Of a stretch of DNA of 32,509 nucleotides, positions 31,067-32,509 are shown piece after piece; the first letter of the stretch is position 1, and every line of letters starts with the position of its first letter. This DNA is from GCA-2746795 sp046496595 (GTDB lineage Bacteria; Chloroflexota; Anaerolineae; Promineifilales; Promineifilaceae), in the NCBI GenBank assembly GCA_046496595.1, contig JAWOGU010000484.1, positions 1-32,509 on the forward strand, read 5' to 3'. The notes under the pieces are model-generated. The model saw only the letters and a list, made by a program, of their open reading frames with translations, did not search any database and had not been told where the DNA came from. The translations under genes were made by a program, and so were the position numbers.

Positions 31067-32509
31067 TTATGGCGTGAATGGCAGTTGTCCCAAAGGGACC
31101 CAGGGGTAGTCTTGCGTGATACGCTCATCGAGGATGGGTAAGGGGCGGTTGGTGAAGGCGTCGTAGAGGCGCAGGGTGGCGCCCACAGTCTGGCCCGGTT
31201 CGGCGCCGCTGCTGACGGTGAGGAAGTGGGGTGAATGCACCTGGGAACCGGCAATCCATTTGAGTGTGGGGATGGCGCCCATGGCGGGCACAGCATCGTC
31301 CTGATCGGTCCAGGCCCAGTGGTAACCGTCCGGTTCATAGCCGATGAGGCGCACAGAGACGACCAGGTCTTGGGTGAGGGGGCGGGCGGCGGCGAAATGC
31401 TGCGGCAGCCGCATGGGTGAGCCGGTACTGGTGAGCATGTCCCCGGTCCAGACAATACCCTGACCGAAGGGTACGTAGTGACTGTCTACCGGATCTCCTC
31501 CGAAATTCCAGCTGGATAACGACAAACCAAAGGGGCCAATATAAGCGGGTAACGCGACATCCTGGGGCAGCACATTGTCGCGGACTTCGGTTTGGAAGCC
31601 GGCGGGGGTTTGCCAGTGGAGGTAGAGACGGTTGGCCGGCTTGAGGGTGGCGTCCCAGTCGTAGCCGATGAGGGTGCGCGGGCTGCCCGTTAATGGCGCA
31701 TAGATTGGATTCCGGGTAAAAGGCGGCTGGCTCATTGCCAGAACAGGCAAAGTGGCGATTGCTGGTCGCGCTTCACCGTCTGGCGCGGCCAGCGGCTCGC
31801 TGCCGTAAGCGCCAAGCATGACGGCGTAATCGCCGGGCGGCGCGCCGGGGCGGGGTGTGAGCCGCAGTTGGGTGAGCGTGATGCCTTCTGGCTGCGGCGT
31901 GACGGCGAGGTCTTGTTGGGCGTAGATTTCGCCGTCAGTACCGACGAGGTGGGCGAAGAGAGAGATTGGAGATTGGAGATTCGTGTCCTGAGCTTGTCGA
32001 AGGATTGGCTGCCAGGCGAGGGTGAGGTGGGTTTCTGCACCGATTTCAACGGCCGTTTTGCCCATCTCGTACCCCAAAATCTCAATCGTATCCCCCAAAA
32101 TTAGATCCAGCGGCGTAAAGGTGTCCGGCATCGTGGTGCGCGGTTCCTGACGGAAGAGGAAAGCGTCGCCAGTTGGTTCGGCGGGCGGCAAACTGGCAAA
32201 GGCGATTTCGTCGTAGTGGGTGCTGATGACAGAACGGCCGTTTCCCAATTCTTCCTGAACACGGGCTGCCCAATCCGCGCCATAATCGGCGGTGCGCGGA
32301 TAGACAAATTCCACGTCCACGTCATGGCGCATCCCTTCCACCTCTTGCAGATACCACAGCGGCGTGGCCCAATGCCAGTCGGCGAGGAGGATGCTGTCTG
32401 GTGGGGCGTCAGCCAACAGGGGCTGCATGGCGGCGCGCACGGTGAACTGGCTGAGGGCTGCGTAGCTGTGGTAATGGGTGATGGTCTGAAGAACGGCCGT
32501 TACCAGGGT
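31067..32509 (-). CDS. C-terminal part of a probable membrane glycosyltransferase-like protein (5' end cut)
   Basis: The frame stays open to the window edge, giving at least 480 residues. A GTG at 32440 is not needed as a start. The N-terminal portion seen (LLADAPPDSILLADWHWATPLWYLQEVEGMRHDV) resembles the segment after the membrane domain in DUF2723 or GT39-like proteins of Chloroflexota; that is from memory and moderate at best. The rest is soluble, with two beta-sandwich-like segments (IEILGYEMGKTAVEIGAETHLTLAWQP; YLHWQTPAGFQTEVRDNVLP) of the kind found after such transferases. No membrane segment is in the visible part. A REP-like copy (31987-32003) is read through in frame as LRQAQD, and three AACGGCCGTT copies occur. 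Substrate and topology cannot be judged without the missing N-terminus. Confidence 0.7.
   Translation of the reverse strand, partial: TLVTAVLQTITHYHSYAALSQFTVRAAMQPLLADAPPDSILLADWHWATPLWYLQEVEGMRHDVDVEFVYPRTADYGADWAARVQEELGNGRSVISTHYDEIAFASLPPAEPTGDAFLFRQEPRTTMPDTFTPLDLILGDTIEILGYEMGKTAVEIGAETHLTLAWQPILRQAQDTNLQSPISLFAHLVGTDGEIYAQQDLAVTPQPEGITLTQLRLTPRPGAPPGDYAVMLGAYGSEPLAAPDGEARPAIATLPVLAMSQPPFTRNPIYAPLTGSPRTLIGYDWDATLKPANRLYLHWQTPAGFQTEVRDNVLPQDVALPAYIGPFGLSLSSWNFGGDPVDSHYVPFGQGIVWTGDMLTSTGSPMRLPQHFAAARPLTQDLVVSVRLIGYEPDGYHWAWTDQDDAVPAMGAIPTLKWIAGSQVHSPHFLTVSSGAEPGQTVGATLRLYDAFTNRPLPILDERITQDYPWVPLGQLPFTP
31987..32003. repeat. REP-like repeat copy inside a coding region
   Basis: CCTGAGCTTGTCGAAGG matches the core of the two intergenic repeats. 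On the coding strand it reads LRQAQD in a loop-like stretch (PILRQAQDTNLQS), so the element appears tolerated in frame. Confidence 0.8.

Overview
This window most likely comes from a Chloroflexota bacterium, probably of the Anaerolineae or a related class. That is an inference from gene content. The pointers are a hrcA-grpE-dnaK-dnaJ-prmA operon under a CIRCE operator, a four-domain ribosomal protein S1, a large soluble multi-GAF histidine kinase, a DUF4388/small-GTPase pair, a secreted protein ending in a YLPV-type tail, and a glycosyltransferase-like protein with a long soluble C-terminus. No mobile element, phage gene or CRISPR array was seen.

Layout. Positions 1-984 (minus) hold most of a CtpA-type S41 protease, cut by the window edge just after its catalytic lysine. 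Positions 1204-2736 (plus) encode a WcaJ-like polyprenyl glycosylphosphotransferase. Positions 2853-8734 (plus) form the heat-shock operon: a sigma70-like promoter, CIRCE, hrcA, grpE, dnaK, dnaJ and prmA, ending at a strong terminator. Convergent to it (minus) are rpsA and infA, preceded by a long leader with a consensus promoter and a terminator-like hairpin. Upstream of these on the minus strand are an FAH-family enzyme and an M23 peptidase/SH3b/glycosidase fusion.

Positions 14075-23833 (minus) look like one long transcription unit. In transcription order it runs: alpha/beta hydrolase, V4R sensor protein, GlmU-like left-handed beta-helix protein, acyl-ACP-reductase-like enzyme, receiver-GGDEF protein with a degenerate active site, PAS/GAF histidine kinase, lone receiver, and a second alpha/beta hydrolase whose nucleophilic serine is glycine. 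A DUF4388 protein and an MglA/CvnD-like GTPase precede it, separated by a terminator. The set suggests a signalling system tied to acyl-chain or other hydrophobic metabolites. This is the best candidate here for an undescribed system, but its function is inferred only.

Positions 25938-27849 (plus) hold tRNA-Leu, tilS, tRNA-Pro, a CAU tRNA and tRNA-Gly. The CAU tRNA has features of the TilS substrate tRNA-Ile2. Two strong terminators follow. The right end (minus) carries a large secreted PKD-type protein and the C-terminal part of a probable membrane glycosyltransferase-like protein.

Across the whole window the 10-bp palindrome AACGGCCGTT occurs 25 times, against about 0.03 expected in random sequence. 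It lies in coding, promoter and terminator sequence, much like the HIP1 palindrome of cyanobacteria. It is absent from about 20.8 to 26.1 kb.
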